A DNA stretch of 64,000 nucleotides from JASHUC01 sp963849095 (GCA_963849095.1 CAWKGA010000008.1:186001-250000), one strand, 5' to 3'; shown: positions 31,819 to 41,756, counted from the stretch's first letter. Notes: generated by a model from the sequence alone, not told the origin. Translations and numbers: made by a program.

Positions 31819-34482
31819 ATGACTGAACTGCCGAAACTTCAAGATCTCGATCCCGTCGAGACGCAGGAGTGGCTCGAGTCGATGGACTCCGTACTCAAGG
31901 TGCATGGTTCTGAGCGTGCGCACTTCCTGCTCGAGCGTCTCATCGACTACACCCGCCGCTCCGGCGCCTATCTGCCGTTCAAGCCGAACACGGCCTACGT
32001 CAATACCATCTCTCCCGGCCAGGAGCGCGACTATCCCGGCGATCGCGCGGTCGAGCGGCGCCTGGAAGCCTACCTGCGCTGGAACGCTCTCGCGATGGTC
32101 GTCGCGGCGAACCGCATTTCCTCGGAGTACGGCGGACACCTCTCGAGCTACGCATCCTCCGCGACGCTCTACGAGGTCGGCTTCAACCACTTCTGGCGCG
32201 CCCCGTCGCAGCAGCACCCCGGTGATCTCGTCTTCTTCCAGGGGCACTCCTCGCCCGGAATCTACGCGCGTGCCTACCTCGAGGGACGCCTCACCGAGGA
32301 GCAACTGCACCATTTCCGCCAGGAGGCGGGCGGGAAGGGACTGTCCTCCTATCCGCACCCCTGGCTCATGCCGAATTTCTGGCAGTTCCCCACCGTGTCG
32401 ATGGGCCTCGGGGCGATGCAGGCGATCTTCCAGGCGCGCTTCATCCGCTACCTGGAGCACCGCGGACTCGCGCAGCCCTCGGACCGCAAGGTGTGGTGCT
32501 TCCTCGGCGACGGTGAGATGGACGAGCCCGAATCCATGGGCGCGCTCACGATGCCGGTGCGCGAGCAGCTCGACAACCTCATCTTCGTCATCAATTGCAA
32601 CCTGCAGCGGCTCGATGGTCCGGTGCGCGGCAACGGCAAGATCATCCAGGAGCTCGAGGCTGCGTTCCTCGGCGCGGGCTGGAACGTCATCAAGGTGCTC
32701 TGGGGCTCGAGATGGGATCCGCTCTTCGCGCGGGACGACAAGGGCCTGCTGCCCAAAGTGATGGAAGAATGCGTCGACGGTGAGTACCAGAACTTCAAGG
32801 CGAAGGGCGGCGCCTACACGCGGGAGCATTTCTTCGGCAAGTACCCGGAGCTCAAGGCCATGGTCGCCAACATGTCCGACGAGGACATCTGGCGCCTGAA
32901 CCGGGGTGGGCACGATGCGCGCAAGGTCTACGCCGCGTACTGGGCGGCCTGCGCCCACAAGGGCCAGCCGACCGTGATCCTCGCGAAGACCGTGAAGGGC
33001 TTCGGGCTCGGCAAGGGCGGCGAGGGCCAGATGATCGCGCACCAGCAGAAGAAGCTCGACGTCGACACGCTCCGTACGTTCCGCGACCGCTTCAACATTC
33101 CGGTCTCGGACGAGGACTTGACGAGCGTGCCGTTCCGCAAGCCGGCGGAGGACTCGGAGGAGGGACGGTACCTGCGAGCGCACCGCCGCAACCTGGGCGG
33201 TTATCTGCCCGTGCGGCAGATCCAGGCGCCGCCGCTCGAGCTGCCGCCGCTCGAAGCCTTCCAGCCGGTGCTCGAGGGGACGGGCGACCGCGAGATCTCC
33301 ACCACGATGGCCTTCGTGCGCGTGCTCACGATCCTGCTGAAGGACAAGAGCATCGGCAAGTACATCGTGCCCATAGTGCCGGACGAGGCGCGCACCTTCG
33401 GCATGGAGGGCTTGTTCCGGCAGATCGGCATCTACTCCTCCGTCGGGCAGCTCTACACTCCGCAGGACGCCGAGACGCTGATGTCCTATCGCGAGGACAA
33501 GAAGGGCCAGATGCTCGAGGAGGGGATCAACGAGGCGGGGTCGCTCTGCTCGTGGATCGCGGCGGGCACCGCGTACGCCAACCACGGCGTCAACATGGTG
33601 CCGTTCTACGTCTTCTACTCGATGTTCGGCTTCCAGCGCGTGGGCGATTTCATCTGGGCGGCGGGCGACAGCCAGGCGCGCGGGTTCCTGATGGGCGCGA
33701 CGGCGGGCCGCACGACGCTCGCCGGAGAAGGCCTGCAGCACCAGGACGGCCACAGCCAGCTGGTCTCGACCACGGTGCCGAACTGCGTGTCGTACGATCC
33801 GGCCTACGCTTACGAGCTCGCCGTCATCGTCCACGACGGGCTGCGCCGCATGTACGTGGAGCAAGAGAAGGTTTTCTACTACATCACCTGCATGAATGAG
33901 AACTATGCCCAGCCGGCGATGCCGCCGGGCGTCGAGGCAGGCATCCTGAAGGGGATCTATCCGCTGAAGAGCGGGGGCCGCGGCCGCGTGCGCGCGACGC
34001 TCCTCGGGTCCGGCACGATCCTGCGCGAGTGCCTCGCGGCCGCACAGCTGCTGGAGGCCGACTACGGCGTGCCCGCGGACGTGTTCTCCGTGACGAGCTT
34101 CAGCGAGCTGCGCCGCGAGGCGATCGATTGCGAGCGCTGGAGCATCCTCCATCCCGAGGAGCCGCCGCGCGTCCCGTACGTGCAGCAGAGCCTCGAGAAG
34201 TGCGAGGGTCCCGTCGTCGCGGCGACCGACTACGTGCGCAACGTTCCCGACCAGATCCGACAGTGGATCGGCGCCCGCTACGTCACGCTCGGCACAGACG
34301 GCTACGGCCGCTCGGACTCGCGCGCTGCGCTGCGCAAGCACTTCGAGGTCGACCGCCACTTCATCGTGGTCACCACGCTTAAGGCGCTCGCCGAGGAGGG
34401 CAAGATCGATCGCGCGACCGTCGCCAAGGCGATCGCCGCGTACGGAATCGATCCCGCGAAGCCGAGTCCACGCCTGGCTTGA
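31819..34482 (+). CDS. aceE: Pyruvate dehydrogenase E1 component (homodimeric)
   Basis: The 887-residue thiamine-diphosphate enzyme decarboxylates pyruvate and acetylates the E2 lipoyl group. Clear blocks are GGHLSSYASSATLYEVGFNH, QGHSSPGIYARAYLEGRLTE, the TPP motif LGDGEMDEPES...NLIFVINCNLQRLDGPV, EGINEAGSLCSWIAAGTAY and GLQHQDGHSQL. ATG 31819 gives the usual N-terminus (MTELPKLQDLDP); a GTG at 31807 would add four residues. It is first in aceE-aceF-lpd. No pdhR-type regulator gene is adjacent. Confidence 0.97.
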   Translation: MTELPKLQDLDPVETQEWLESMDSVLKVHGSERAHFLLERLIDYTRRSGAYLPFKPNTAYVNTISPGQERDYPGDRAVERRLEAYLRWNALAMVVAANRISSEYGGHLSSYASSATLYEVGFNHFWRAPSQQHPGDLVFFQGHSSPGIYARAYLEGRLTEEQLHHFRQEAGGKGLSSYPHPWLMPNFWQFPTVSMGLGAMQAIFQARFIRYLEHRGLAQPSDRKVWCFLGDGEMDEPESMGALTMPVREQLDNLIFVINCNLQRLDGPVRGNGKIIQELEAAFLGAGWNVIKVLWGSRWDPLFARDDKGLLPKVMEECVDGEYQNFKAKGGAYTREHFFGKYPELKAMVANMSDEDIWRLNRGGHDARKVYAAYWAACAHKGQPTVILAKTVKGFGLGKGGEGQMIAHQQKKLDVDTLRTFRDRFNIPVSDEDLTSVPFRKPAEDSEEGRYLRAHRRNLGGYLPVRQIQAPPLELPPLEAFQPVLEGTGDREISTTMAFVRVLTILLKDKSIGKYIVPIVPDEARTFGMEGLFRQIGIYSSVGQLYTPQDAETLMSYREDKKGQMLEEGINEAGSLCSWIAAGTAYANHGVNMVPFYVFYSMFGFQRVGDFIWAAGDSQARGFLMGATAGRTTLAGEGLQHQDGHSQLVSTTVPNCVSYDPAYAYELAVIVHDGLRRMYVEQEKVFYYITCMNENYAQPAMPPGVEAGILKGIYPLKSGGRGRVRATLLGSGTILRECLAAAQLLEADYGVPADVFSVTSFSELRREAIDCERWSILHPEEPPRVPYVQQSLEKCEGPVVAATDYVRNVPDQIRQWIGARYVTLGTDGYGRSDSRAALRKHFEVDRHFIVVTTLKALAEEGKIDRATVAKAIAAYGIDPAKPSPRLA

Positions 34483-34530
34483 AGGTGCCAGGGCCCTTGT
34501 CTCTTCCGACCTGAGCAAACGAGACCCACC

Positions 34531-35898
34531 GTGAGTCGCGTCATCGATGTGCGAGTGCCCGACATGGGCAGCTTCAAAGATGTGACCGTCATCGACGTCC
34601 TCGTCAAGCCCGGCGATACGATCGAGCCGGAGACTCCGCTTCTCACGCTCGAGACGGAGAAGGCCACCATGGACGTGCCGTCGACCGTGGGCGGCGTCGT
34701 GGAGCGGGTGGTGGTGACCAAGGGCGGACGCGTCAATGCGGGCGATGTCTTGGTCGCCGTTCGATCGGAGGAGGCAGTAGAGCCCGCTGCAAAGGCCGGT
34801 CCGGCGGAGCCGCCGGCTCCCGCCGTCTCCCAGCCGCCGCGACCGTCTGTGGCACCAGCACCAGCACCTGCGCCCGCACCTGCCCGAGCGCAGGCGCCGG
34901 CGGCCGCATCGCCTGGCCGCGCGGCCCCACCGGTGGACGAGGCCGGATTCTCCCATGCGCATGCGAGTCCGTCGGTCCGCAAGCTCGCGCGGGAGCTCGG
35001 CGTCGATCTCGGCTCGGTGAGCGGGACGGGTTTCAAGCAACGCATCACCCAGGACGATGTGAAGGCTTTCGTCAAGAAGGTGCTGACGGAAGCGGGCGCC
35101 GGACGCGGTGCGGCCGGCTCCGGCGGCCCGGGTGCGGTGGGCGCGAGAGGCGGCGGGCTGCCCAGCGTTCCGGTCGTGGACTTCGCTCAGTTCGGTCCGA
35201 CGGAATCGAAGCCCCTCTCGCGCATTCAGCGCATCTCGGGCGCGCGGTTGCACGCGAGCTGGGTGAACATTCCGCACGTCACCCAGTTCGACGAGGCGGA
35301 CATCACCGAGCTCGAGGTGGTGCGCGCCGAGCTCAAAGACAAGGCGTCTCGGCTGGGCATCAAGCTCACGCCGCTCGCCTTCGTCCTGCGCGCGTGCGTG
35401 AAGGCGCTGCAGCAGTTCCCGCAGCTCAATTCCTCGCTAGATGCGAGCGGCGAGAGCCTGATCTTCCGCAAGTACGTGCACATCGGCTTCGCGGCGGATA
35501 CGCCGAACGGCCTCCTTGTCCCGGTCGTGCGCGACGCCGACCGCAAGGACGTCTACGAGCTTGCACGCGTAGCGGGAGAGCTTGCCGAGAAGGCGCGCGC
35601 GGGGACACTGACTCTTGCGCAGATGCAGGGAGGCTGCTTCACCGTCTCGAGCCTCGGCGGCATCGGCGGAACGGCGTTCACGCCCATCATCAACGCACCG
35701 GAGGTCGCGATTCTCGGGGTCTCGCGCGCGGCCATGCGTCCCGTGTACGTCGAGGGCGCCTTCGTGCCGCGGCTCATGCTGCCGCTTTCGCTCTCTTACG
35801 ATCATCGAGTGATCGACGGCGCGCTCGCCGTGCGTGTCACAACGTTCCTCGCCCGCACGCTGGCGGATGCTCGCGGCCTCGTCGAGGCCGTGCCCTGA
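34531..35898 (+). CDS. aceF: Dihydrolipoyl acetyltransferase (pyruvate dehydrogenase E2)
   Basis: The 455-residue protein starts at GTG 34531. It has one lipoyl domain (about 3-77; lipoyl Lys in LETEKATMD), a long Ala/Pro linker with repeated AP units (about 80-135), a peripheral subunit-binding domain (about 145-180; ASPSVRKLARELGVDL), a second Gly/Ala linker and the catalytic domain (about 225-455; YDHRVIDGA with active His and Asp). E. coli E2 has three lipoyl domains; this one has a single copy, with another carried by E3. It transfers acetyl to CoA and forms the core of the complex. Confidence 0.96.
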   Translation: MSRVIDVRVPDMGSFKDVTVIDVLVKPGDTIEPETPLLTLETEKATMDVPSTVGGVVERVVVTKGGRVNAGDVLVAVRSEEAVEPAAKAGPAEPPAPAVSQPPRPSVAPAPAPAPAPARAQAPAAASPGRAAPPVDEAGFSHAHASPSVRKLARELGVDLGSVSGTGFKQRITQDDVKAFVKKVLTEAGAGRGAAGSGGPGAVGARGGGLPSVPVVDFAQFGPTESKPLSRIQRISGARLHASWVNIPHVTQFDEADITELEVVRAELKDKASRLGIKLTPLAFVLRACVKALQQFPQLNSSLDASGESLIFRKYVHIGFAADTPNGLLVPVVRDADRKDVYELARVAGELAEKARAGTLTLAQMQGGCFTVSSLGGIGGTAFTPIINAPEVAILGVSRAAMRPVYVEGAFVPRLMLPLSLSYDHRVIDGALAVRVTTFLARTLADARGLVEAVP

Positions 35899-35963
35899 AG
35901 CGCACCGATGCCCTCAAGAGTGTCCACGCTCCCCCATCGACCCGCACCCATGGAAATTCCTCG

Positions 35964-37748
35964 ATGAGCTCGATCGACCTCGTCGTTCCCGATCTCGGCA
36001 ATTTCACCGAGGTGCCCGTCGTCGACGTGCTGGTGCGTCCCGGGGATGCGATCGAGGTGGACACGCCCCTCATCACGCTCGAGACGGAGAAGGCGTCGAT
36101 GGATGTGCCCTCCACCGCCGCGGGGACGGTCACCGAGGTGCTGGTGAAGAAGGGCGACAAGATCTCGAAGGGCTCGGTCATTGCGAGGCTGGCGACTGCG
36201 GAGTCACGACCGGCGGCGCCCTCGGCAGCGGCTCCGACAGCGGTCCCGGCCCTGGCCCCGGTGTCCGAGGCTCCCGGCGATACCGTTCGGATGGGCATCC
36301 TCCCCGGCGCAGCGAGACTGCGCGGCGAGGCAGAGGACCAGCGAGCGGACCGCGACGTGCAACTGCTGGTGCTGGGCGCCGGTCCGGGCGGCTATACCGC
36401 GGCATTTCGCGCCGCGGATCTCGGCATGAGAGTGACCCTCGTCGAGCGCTGGGCGGCGCTCGGCGGCGTCTGCTTGAACGTCGGCTGCATACCGTCCAAG
36501 GCGCTGCTTCACGCCGCGAAGGTGATCGAGGACGCCGAGGCGATGGCTGCTCACGGCATCGCATTTGGCAAGCCCACGCTCGACCTGGAGAAGCTTCGAG
36601 GGTGGAAGTCCGGCGTGGTGAAGAAGCTCACCGGAGGCCTGAAGCTGCTCGCGAAGCAGCGCAAGGTGGAGGTCGTTCAGGGCAGCGGCCGGTTCGTGAG
36701 CCCCCACGTCCTCGCGGTGACGGGGGAGGGCGGCACGGAGCGCATTCGCTTCGAGCAGTGCATCATCGCGGCCGGCTCCGAGGCGGTGCGCTTGCCCGGC
36801 TGGCCGAGCGATCCGCGCATCATCGATTCGACGGACGCGCTGGAGCTGCCCGGGACCGGCCGGTTGCTGGTCGTCGGCGGCGGTATCATCGGGCTGGAAA
36901 TGGCCTGCGTCTACGACGCGCTCGGTGTGCGGGTGAGCGTCGTCGAGCTGACACCGCAGCTCATGCCGGGCTGCGATCCGGATCTGGTGCGGCCCCTCGA
37001 GAAGCGCATTCGCGCTCGCTACGAGCAGATTCTCCTCGGGACGAAGGTCACCGCCGTCGAGACCCGGCGCGACGGCCTGCGAGTCGAGTTCGCGGGAGAC
37101 CGCGCGCCGGAGGCGCAGGTGTTCGATCGCGTCCTGGTCGCCGTGGGGCGCACGCCGAACGGCAAGGTGATCGGCGCGGAGGCGGCCGGCGTCACCGTCA
37201 CCGACCGAGGGTACATTCCCGCGGACAAGCAGATGCGGACCAACGTGCCGCACATCTTCTCCATCGGGGATATCGCGGGGCCGCCGATGCTCGCGCACAA
37301 GGCCTCGCACGAGGGCAAGGTGGCCGCGGAGGTCGCCGCGGGTCACAAGAGCTCGTTCGATGCGCGCGTCATTCCCTCCGTCGCCTACACGGATCCGGAA
37401 GTAGCCTGGGCCGGACTCACCGAGCTGGAGGCGCGGGCCAAGGGCATCGCGTACCAGAAGGGGCTGTTCCCGTGGGCCGCGAGCGGGCGCTCGCTGTCTC
37501 TCGGGCGCGATGACGGGTTCACCAAGCTCCTCTTCGATCCCGCGACGCACCGCCTGCTCGGCGGCGGGATCGTCGGTCCGAACGCTGGGGATCTCGTGAG
37601 TGAGGTGGCGCTCGCCATCGAGATGGGCTCGGACGCCGCCGACATCGGCCTCACCGTCCATCCCCACCCCACCCTTTCGGAGACGGTCGCCTTTGCGGCG
37701 GATGCCTTCGAGGGGACGCTGACCGATCTTTACACGCCGAAGAAGTGA
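35964..37748 (+). CDS. lpdA: Dihydrolipoamide dehydrogenase with N-terminal lipoyl domain (E3)
   Basis: The 594-residue flavoenzyme has a lipoyl domain (about 1-78; LETEKASMD) fused to E3. The E3 part shows GAGPGGYTAAFRAADLG (FAD), the redox disulfide GGVCLNVGCIPSKALL, VVGGGIIGLEMA (NAD), FSIGDIAGPPMLAHKASHEG and the C-terminal catalytic HPHPTLSE. Lipoyl-E3 fusions occur in Neisseria and several other proteobacteria, so this is a recognised architecture. It reoxidises dihydrolipoyl groups with NAD+. It follows aceF by 65 bp. Confidence 0.96.
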   Translation: MSSIDLVVPDLGNFTEVPVVDVLVRPGDAIEVDTPLITLETEKASMDVPSTAAGTVTEVLVKKGDKISKGSVIARLATAESRPAAPSAAAPTAVPALAPVSEAPGDTVRMGILPGAARLRGEAEDQRADRDVQLLVLGAGPGGYTAAFRAADLGMRVTLVERWAALGGVCLNVGCIPSKALLHAAKVIEDAEAMAAHGIAFGKPTLDLEKLRGWKSGVVKKLTGGLKLLAKQRKVEVVQGSGRFVSPHVLAVTGEGGTERIRFEQCIIAAGSEAVRLPGWPSDPRIIDSTDALELPGTGRLLVVGGGIIGLEMACVYDALGVRVSVVELTPQLMPGCDPDLVRPLEKRIRARYEQILLGTKVTAVETRRDGLRVEFAGDRAPEAQVFDRVLVAVGRTPNGKVIGAEAAGVTVTDRGYIPADKQMRTNVPHIFSIGDIAGPPMLAHKASHEGKVAAEVAAGHKSSFDARVIPSVAYTDPEVAWAGLTELEARAKGIAYQKGLFPWAASGRSLSLGRDDGFTKLLFDPATHRLLGGGIVGPNAGDLVSEVALAIEMGSDAADIGLTVHPHPTLSETVAFAADAFEGTLTDLYTPKK

Positions 37749-37777
37749 GGCGGGAGCCGACTTGCAGGGTCCCGTGC

Positions 37778-37825
37778 GGCGCGCGGTCCGGCCCCTTCGA
37801 GGCGGACGCGGACTGCGGGCGCCGC
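37778..37825. terminator. GC-rich hairpin between convergent lpdA and DUF1841
   Basis: CGGCGC...TCCG (37778-37791) can pair with CGGAC...GCGCCG (37810-37825) as a two-part stem. It lies between two gene ends, where a bidirectional terminator is expected. It has no T-run, so intrinsic termination is uncertain. Confidence 0.35.
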
Positions 37826-37833
37826 GCCGGGTA

Positions 37834-38283
37834 TCAGGACCGCTTGCGGCCCGGCAGCCGCTCGAGCCGCCGCAGATACGCGGTCTCATCCGGCACGCCG
37901 CCGCCGCGCTGCGCTTCCCAGATCGCCTCCCCCAGGGGCTCGATCATGGCGTGCTCCGCCGCGTGCGCATCGCCGAGGCGCTGAGCCAGCTCGCGGTGCA
38001 CGCGCGCAATGCCTTGCGGCCGGTCGGTCGCGACCTGCTCGCGAATGGCGAGATGCAGCGCCATGTGCAGGAACGGGTTCTCCCGTCCGCCTTCCGGCGT
38101 GAAGTCGGTCGTCAGCGCCTCCTCGCCGGACTCGAGCCAGGGGATGTATTCCGGGTGCTCCGCGATCACCGCGGCGATCTGCGCCTCGAGAGGCTCGAGC
38201 GGCACGCGCGCGTTGAGCTTGCGCCAGGCTTCGAGATAGACGCGACGCAGCTCGTCGCGGCGGAGTCCTTCAAAGATCGGCAT
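37834..38283 (-). CDS. DUF1841 family protein
   Basis: This 149-residue soluble protein has the family pattern LRRVYLEAWRK near the N-terminus, IAEHPEYIPWL and NPFLHMALHLAIREQVATDR in the middle, and LGEAIWEAQR near the end. The function of DUF1841 is unknown. The gene is next to nth (25-bp gap), the common arrangement in proteobacteria, so a role in DNA repair has been guessed only from linkage. The His-rich centre (HMALHLAIRE, HRELAQRL) could bind a metal. Confidence 0.85.
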   Translation of the reverse strand: MPIFEGLRRDELRRVYLEAWRKLNARVPLEPLEAQIAAVIAEHPEYIPWLESGEEALTTDFTPEGGRENPFLHMALHLAIREQVATDRPQGIARVHRELAQRLGDAHAAEHAMIEPLGEAIWEAQRGGGVPDETAYLRRLERLPGRKRS

Positions 38284-38308
38284 GAGCTTCCTCGGCGCGC
38301 GGGTCCGG

Positions 38309-39004
38309 TCAGCGTGTGTCCGGCCCGCGCCGGCGATGCGCGGCCGGCGCATTCGAGCGCGCGAGGGCCCGCGGCGGCGTCTTGTGCGGATACTCGCACA
38401 GGCTCGCGATGATACAGCGCGGACAGGCCGGCCCCCGCGCCGTGCACACATAGCGCCCGTGCAGCAGCAGCCAGTGGTGGGCGTTCTTGACGTAGGCCTC
38501 GGGGGTTGCGGCAAGTAGCGCCTCCTCGACCGCGCGCGGGGTCTTGCCCGGCGCGAGGCGGGTGCGATTGGCGACCCGAAAGATGTGCGTGTCCACGGCG
38601 ATCGTCGGCTGGCCGCAGACCATGTTGAGGATGACGCTCGCTGTCTTGCGGCCGACGCCGGGTAGCGCCTCGAGAGCCTCGCGCGCGCAGGGGATCCGTC
38701 CGCCGTGCCGCTCGATGAGCAGGCGGCTGAGCCCGATCACGTTCCGGGCCTTGGCATTGTAGAGCCCGACGGTCTTCAGGTAGGGGCGCAGTCCGTCGAC
38801 GCCGAGCGCCACCAGGGCCTGCGGCGTGCTCGCGACCGGAAAGAGCTTGCGAGTCGCGGCGTTCACGCTCCGATCCGTCGTGTGAGCCGAGAGCACGACG
38901 GCGACCAGCAGCTCGAAAGGCGTCGAGTGCTCGAGCTCCGTCGTGGGCTCGGGGTCCGCGGCCTGGAGCCTGCGGAAGATCGCCCGCCGGCGCGCCGGAT
39001 TCAT
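38309..39004 (-). CDS. nth: Endonuclease III
   Basis: The 231-residue base-excision glycosylase/AP lyase removes oxidised pyrimidines. It has the helix-hairpin-helix LPGVGRKTASVIL with the catalytic Lys, VDTHIFRVANR with the catalytic Asp, and a 4Fe-4S loop CTARGPACPRCIIASLC with all four cysteines. The C-terminal 25 residues are a basic, low-complexity extension. It overlaps the rnfB stop (ATGA). Confidence 0.96.
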   Translation of the reverse strand: MNPARRRAIFRRLQAADPEPTTELEHSTPFELLVAVVLSAHTTDRSVNAATRKLFPVASTPQALVALGVDGLRPYLKTVGLYNAKARNVIGLSRLLIERHGGRIPCAREALEALPGVGRKTASVILNMVCGQPTIAVDTHIFRVANRTRLAPGKTPRAVEEALLAATPEAYVKNAHHWLLLHGRYVCTARGPACPRCIIASLCEYPHKTPPRALARSNAPAAHRRRGPDTR

Positions 39005-39558
39005 GCCGGCGGCCGACCCGTGTGCGCGCTCCGCTTGCGCGCGGCGATCACGGCGGCGCGCCCGCGTGCGCGGCGCTCGATGCGCTCGCGGTGCGCCACG
39101 AATCGACTGCGGTTGAGCTCAGCCGGTGGCGCGGAGGACGGGACGCCCGTGAGGGCGCTCGCCGGCACCATCTCGATGCAGTCCACCGGGCAGGGCGCGA
39201 CGCAGAGATCGCAGCCGGTGCAGAGCTCCGTGAGGACCGTGTGCATACGGCGCGGCGCGCCCACGATGGCATCGACCGGGCACGGCGGCAGGCACTTGGC
39301 ACAGCCGATGCACCGGCTCTCGTCGATCCGCGCGAGTCGGTGCGGCGCCTCGGCGCCGTTTGCAGGATTGAGCGGCAGGGTCTCGCGGCCGAGCAGGCGC
39401 GCGAGCGCGCCGATCGTCGCGGCGCCGCCCGGCGGACACTGATTGATCTCGGCCTCGCCGCGCGCGATGGCCTCCGCGTACGGGCGGCAGCCGGCATAGC
39501 CGCAGCGCGTGCACTGCGTCTGCGGCAGCAGGGCGTCGATTTCATCGGCGGTCGGCAT
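39001..39558 (-). CDS. rnfB: RnfB-type ferredoxin (stand-alone)
   Basis: The 185-residue iron-sulfur protein has the RnfB 4Fe-4S domain (CTRCGYAGCRPYAEAI...CPPGG) and two bacterial-ferredoxin clusters (CIGCAKCLPPCPVDAI and CTGCDLCVAPCPVDCI). The N-terminal membrane helix of true RnfB is absent; the protein starts directly at the cluster domain. No rnfA, C, D, G or E genes are near. Stand-alone forms beside nth and metG are known in gammaproteobacteria and probably act as soluble electron carriers. The C-terminal 45 residues are basic and non-conserved. Confidence 0.88.
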   Translation of the reverse strand: MPTADEIDALLPQTQCTRCGYAGCRPYAEAIARGEAEINQCPPGGAATIGALARLLGRETLPLNPANGAEAPHRLARIDESRCIGCAKCLPPCPVDAIVGAPRRMHTVLTELCTGCDLCVAPCPVDCIEMVPASALTGVPSSAPPAELNRSRFVAHRERIERRARGRAAVIAARKRSAHTGRPPA

Positions 39559-39576
39559 GGCGAGCTCGGCGGACGC

Positions 39577-41691
39577 TCAGCTCACCCTCATGCCCGGCGC
39601 GGCGCCCGAGTCGGGCGAGAGGAGGTAGATGCCCGGCCCGTCGCCGCTCGCCGCGAGCACCATCCCTTGCGAGACGCCGAACTTCATCTTCCGCGGCGCG
39701 AGATTCGCGACCACGACGGTGAGCCGGCCCTCGAGCGCGGCAGGGTCGTAGGAAGACTTGATGCCGGCGAACACCGTGCGGGTCTCGCCACCGAGATCGA
39801 GCGTGAGCCGCAAGAGCTTGTCGGCGCCCTCGATGCGCTCGGCGCTCACGATCCGCGCGATGCGCAGGTCCACCCGCTTGAACTCGTCGATGGAGAGCGG
39901 CGCGGGTGCGGCGGCGTCGGCGGGCGTGGATATGGCCGCCGGCTTCGCATGCGCGGCGCCGCCTGCGGGGGCAATCGTGGCGGGCGAATCGCTACTCGGC
40001 TTGGCTGGCTTCTCGACAGCCTCGAACAGTGCGGCTACCTGCTTGGGGTCGATGCGGGTCGTGAGATGCGAGTAGGGGCGGATGCGCGTGGGCAGCGTCG
40101 CGGCGTCGCCCCATTCGAACGGCCGGTCGAGCCCGAACAGCTCCTTCGCCACCCGCTCGGCGAGCTGCGGCAGCACCGGGGCGAGCAACACCGTGAGCAG
40201 CTTGAAGCCGTGCAGCGCGCGTGAGCACACGTCCTGCAGCTCGGGGAGCTTGGAGGGATCTCGCGCGAGCACCCAGGGCTTGCGCGCGTCGAAATCCTGA
40301 TTGAGCCGGTCGGCGACACTCATGATGTCGCGCATGGCCTTGCCGAAGTCCCGCGACTCGTAGCTCTCCGCGGCGAGGAATGCCGTTGCGGCAGCGTCTT
40401 TCGCCAGCTTGCCGGTATCGCCCCCGTACTTGAGTTCTCCGTCGAATTGCCGCGTGATGAACGTCGCCGCGCGGCTCGCGATGTTGACGTACTTGCCCAC
40501 GATGTCGCTGTTGACGCGCGCGGTGAAATCCTCCGGGTTGAAGTCGATGTCCTCGACATTGCCATTCAGCTTGGCCGCGATGTAGTAGCGCAGCCACTCC
40601 GGGTTCATCCCGATCTCGAGATAGCGCAGCGGGTCGAGGCCGGTGCCGCGCGACTTCGACATCTTCTCGCCCAAGACGGTGATGAAGCCGTGAACATAAA
40701 TGTCGTCGGGAATCTTGTAGGGCGGCCCGGCAAACTTCAGCATCGCCGGCCAGAAGAGCGTGTGGAAGTAGATGATGTCCTTGCCGATGAAGTGGATCTG
40801 CTCCGTGTCGGGAGCGGTGATGAAGTCCTCGTAGCTGCGAGCCTCGCCGTTTGCCCGCGCCTTGCCGCTCGAGAAGTAATTCTGCAGGGCGGCGAGATAG
40901 CCGAGGGGCGCATCCAGCCAGACATAGAAGTACTTCCCCGGCGCATCGGGAATGGGAATGCCGAAGTAGGGTGCATCGCGCGAGATGTCCCAGTCTCCAA
41001 GCTCGACTCCACCCCCGCTTCTCAACCATTCGCGTGCCTTGTTTGCGACCTGCGGCTGCAGACGTCCCGGCTCATCGATCCACTGGCGCAGGAAGTTCAC
41101 GCACCGAGGATCGGACAGCCTGAAGAACAGGTGCTCCGAGCTCTTCAGGACGGGAACGGCGCCCGTGAGCGTCGAGTACGGACGGATGAGATCCGTCGGC
41201 GCGTTCACGATGCTGCACACTTCGCAGGCGTCCGCGTACTGGTCCTTCGCGTGGCAGTTGGGGCACTCGCCCTTGATGTAGCGGTCGGCGAGGAACATGC
41301 CCTTGACGGGGTCGTAGAACTGCTCGATGGGCTTCGAGTCGATCAAGTTCGCTTTCTTCAGCCTTCGATAGACGTCCTGAGACAGCTGCACGTTCTCCGG
41401 AGAATCGGTCGTGTACCAGTGATCGAAGCTCAGGTGAAAGCCTCGCAGGTACTGCGCCCGCCCGGCGGCGATGCGCGCGACGAGCGCCTGGGGCGTGGTC
41501 CCTTCGGACTCCGCTTTGAGCATGATCGGGGCGCCGTGCGCGTCGTCGGCGCCGATGAAATGGACCTGGTGGCCCTGCATCCGCTCAAAGCGCACCCAGA
41601 TATCGGCCTGGATGTACTCCATGATGTGCCCGATGTGAATCGGGCCGTTCGCGTAGGGCAGCGCCGTCGTGACGAAGAGCGTGCGGGACAT
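39577..41691 (-). CDS. metG: Methionyl-tRNA synthetase
   Basis: The 704-residue class I synthetase has HIGHIMEYIQ near the N-terminus, the zinc knuckle CPNCHAKDQYADACEVC, KMSKS in GEKMSKSRGT, and the anticodon-binding WLRYYIAAKLNG region. A C-terminal tRNA-binding (EMAP-like) domain occupies about residues 600-704 (DLRIARIVSAERIEGADKLL), which promotes dimer formation. Its apbC partner is not adjacent here but divergent some 5 kb away beyond the pil/kinase operon. Confidence 0.97.
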   Translation of the reverse strand: MSRTLFVTTALPYANGPIHIGHIMEYIQADIWVRFERMQGHQVHFIGADDAHGAPIMLKAESEGTTPQALVARIAAGRAQYLRGFHLSFDHWYTTDSPENVQLSQDVYRRLKKANLIDSKPIEQFYDPVKGMFLADRYIKGECPNCHAKDQYADACEVCSIVNAPTDLIRPYSTLTGAVPVLKSSEHLFFRLSDPRCVNFLRQWIDEPGRLQPQVANKAREWLRSGGGVELGDWDISRDAPYFGIPIPDAPGKYFYVWLDAPLGYLAALQNYFSSGKARANGEARSYEDFITAPDTEQIHFIGKDIIYFHTLFWPAMLKFAGPPYKIPDDIYVHGFITVLGEKMSKSRGTGLDPLRYLEIGMNPEWLRYYIAAKLNGNVEDIDFNPEDFTARVNSDIVGKYVNIASRAATFITRQFDGELKYGGDTGKLAKDAAATAFLAAESYESRDFGKAMRDIMSVADRLNQDFDARKPWVLARDPSKLPELQDVCSRALHGFKLLTVLLAPVLPQLAERVAKELFGLDRPFEWGDAATLPTRIRPYSHLTTRIDPKQVAALFEAVEKPAKPSSDSPATIAPAGGAAHAKPAAISTPADAAAPAPLSIDEFKRVDLRIARIVSAERIEGADKLLRLTLDLGGETRTVFAGIKSSYDPAALEGRLTVVVANLAPRKMKFGVSQGMVLAASGDGPGIYLLSPDSGAAPGMRVS

Positions 41692-41756
41692 CCGGCGAGT
41701 CTACAGTGACCCCGCCGCCCGAGACAGCCTCCCGCCGCGCGGCGCACCGCGCTCGC

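Noticed and set aside
34855..34890. Short repeat (Ala-Pro codons) as a mobile or regulatory repeat
   Set aside because: It encodes the flexible linker of the E2 subunit, a normal feature of the protein.
31741..35277. Very long open frame (over 1100 codons) antisense to aceE and aceF
   Set aside because: It mirrors the real genes in a GC-rich genome; its sequence is rich in Arg, His, Asp and Val without domain motifs.
39001..39558. Part of a full Rnf electron-transport complex
   Set aside because: No rnfA, rnfC, rnfD, rnfG or rnfE is nearby and the membrane helix of RnfB is missing.
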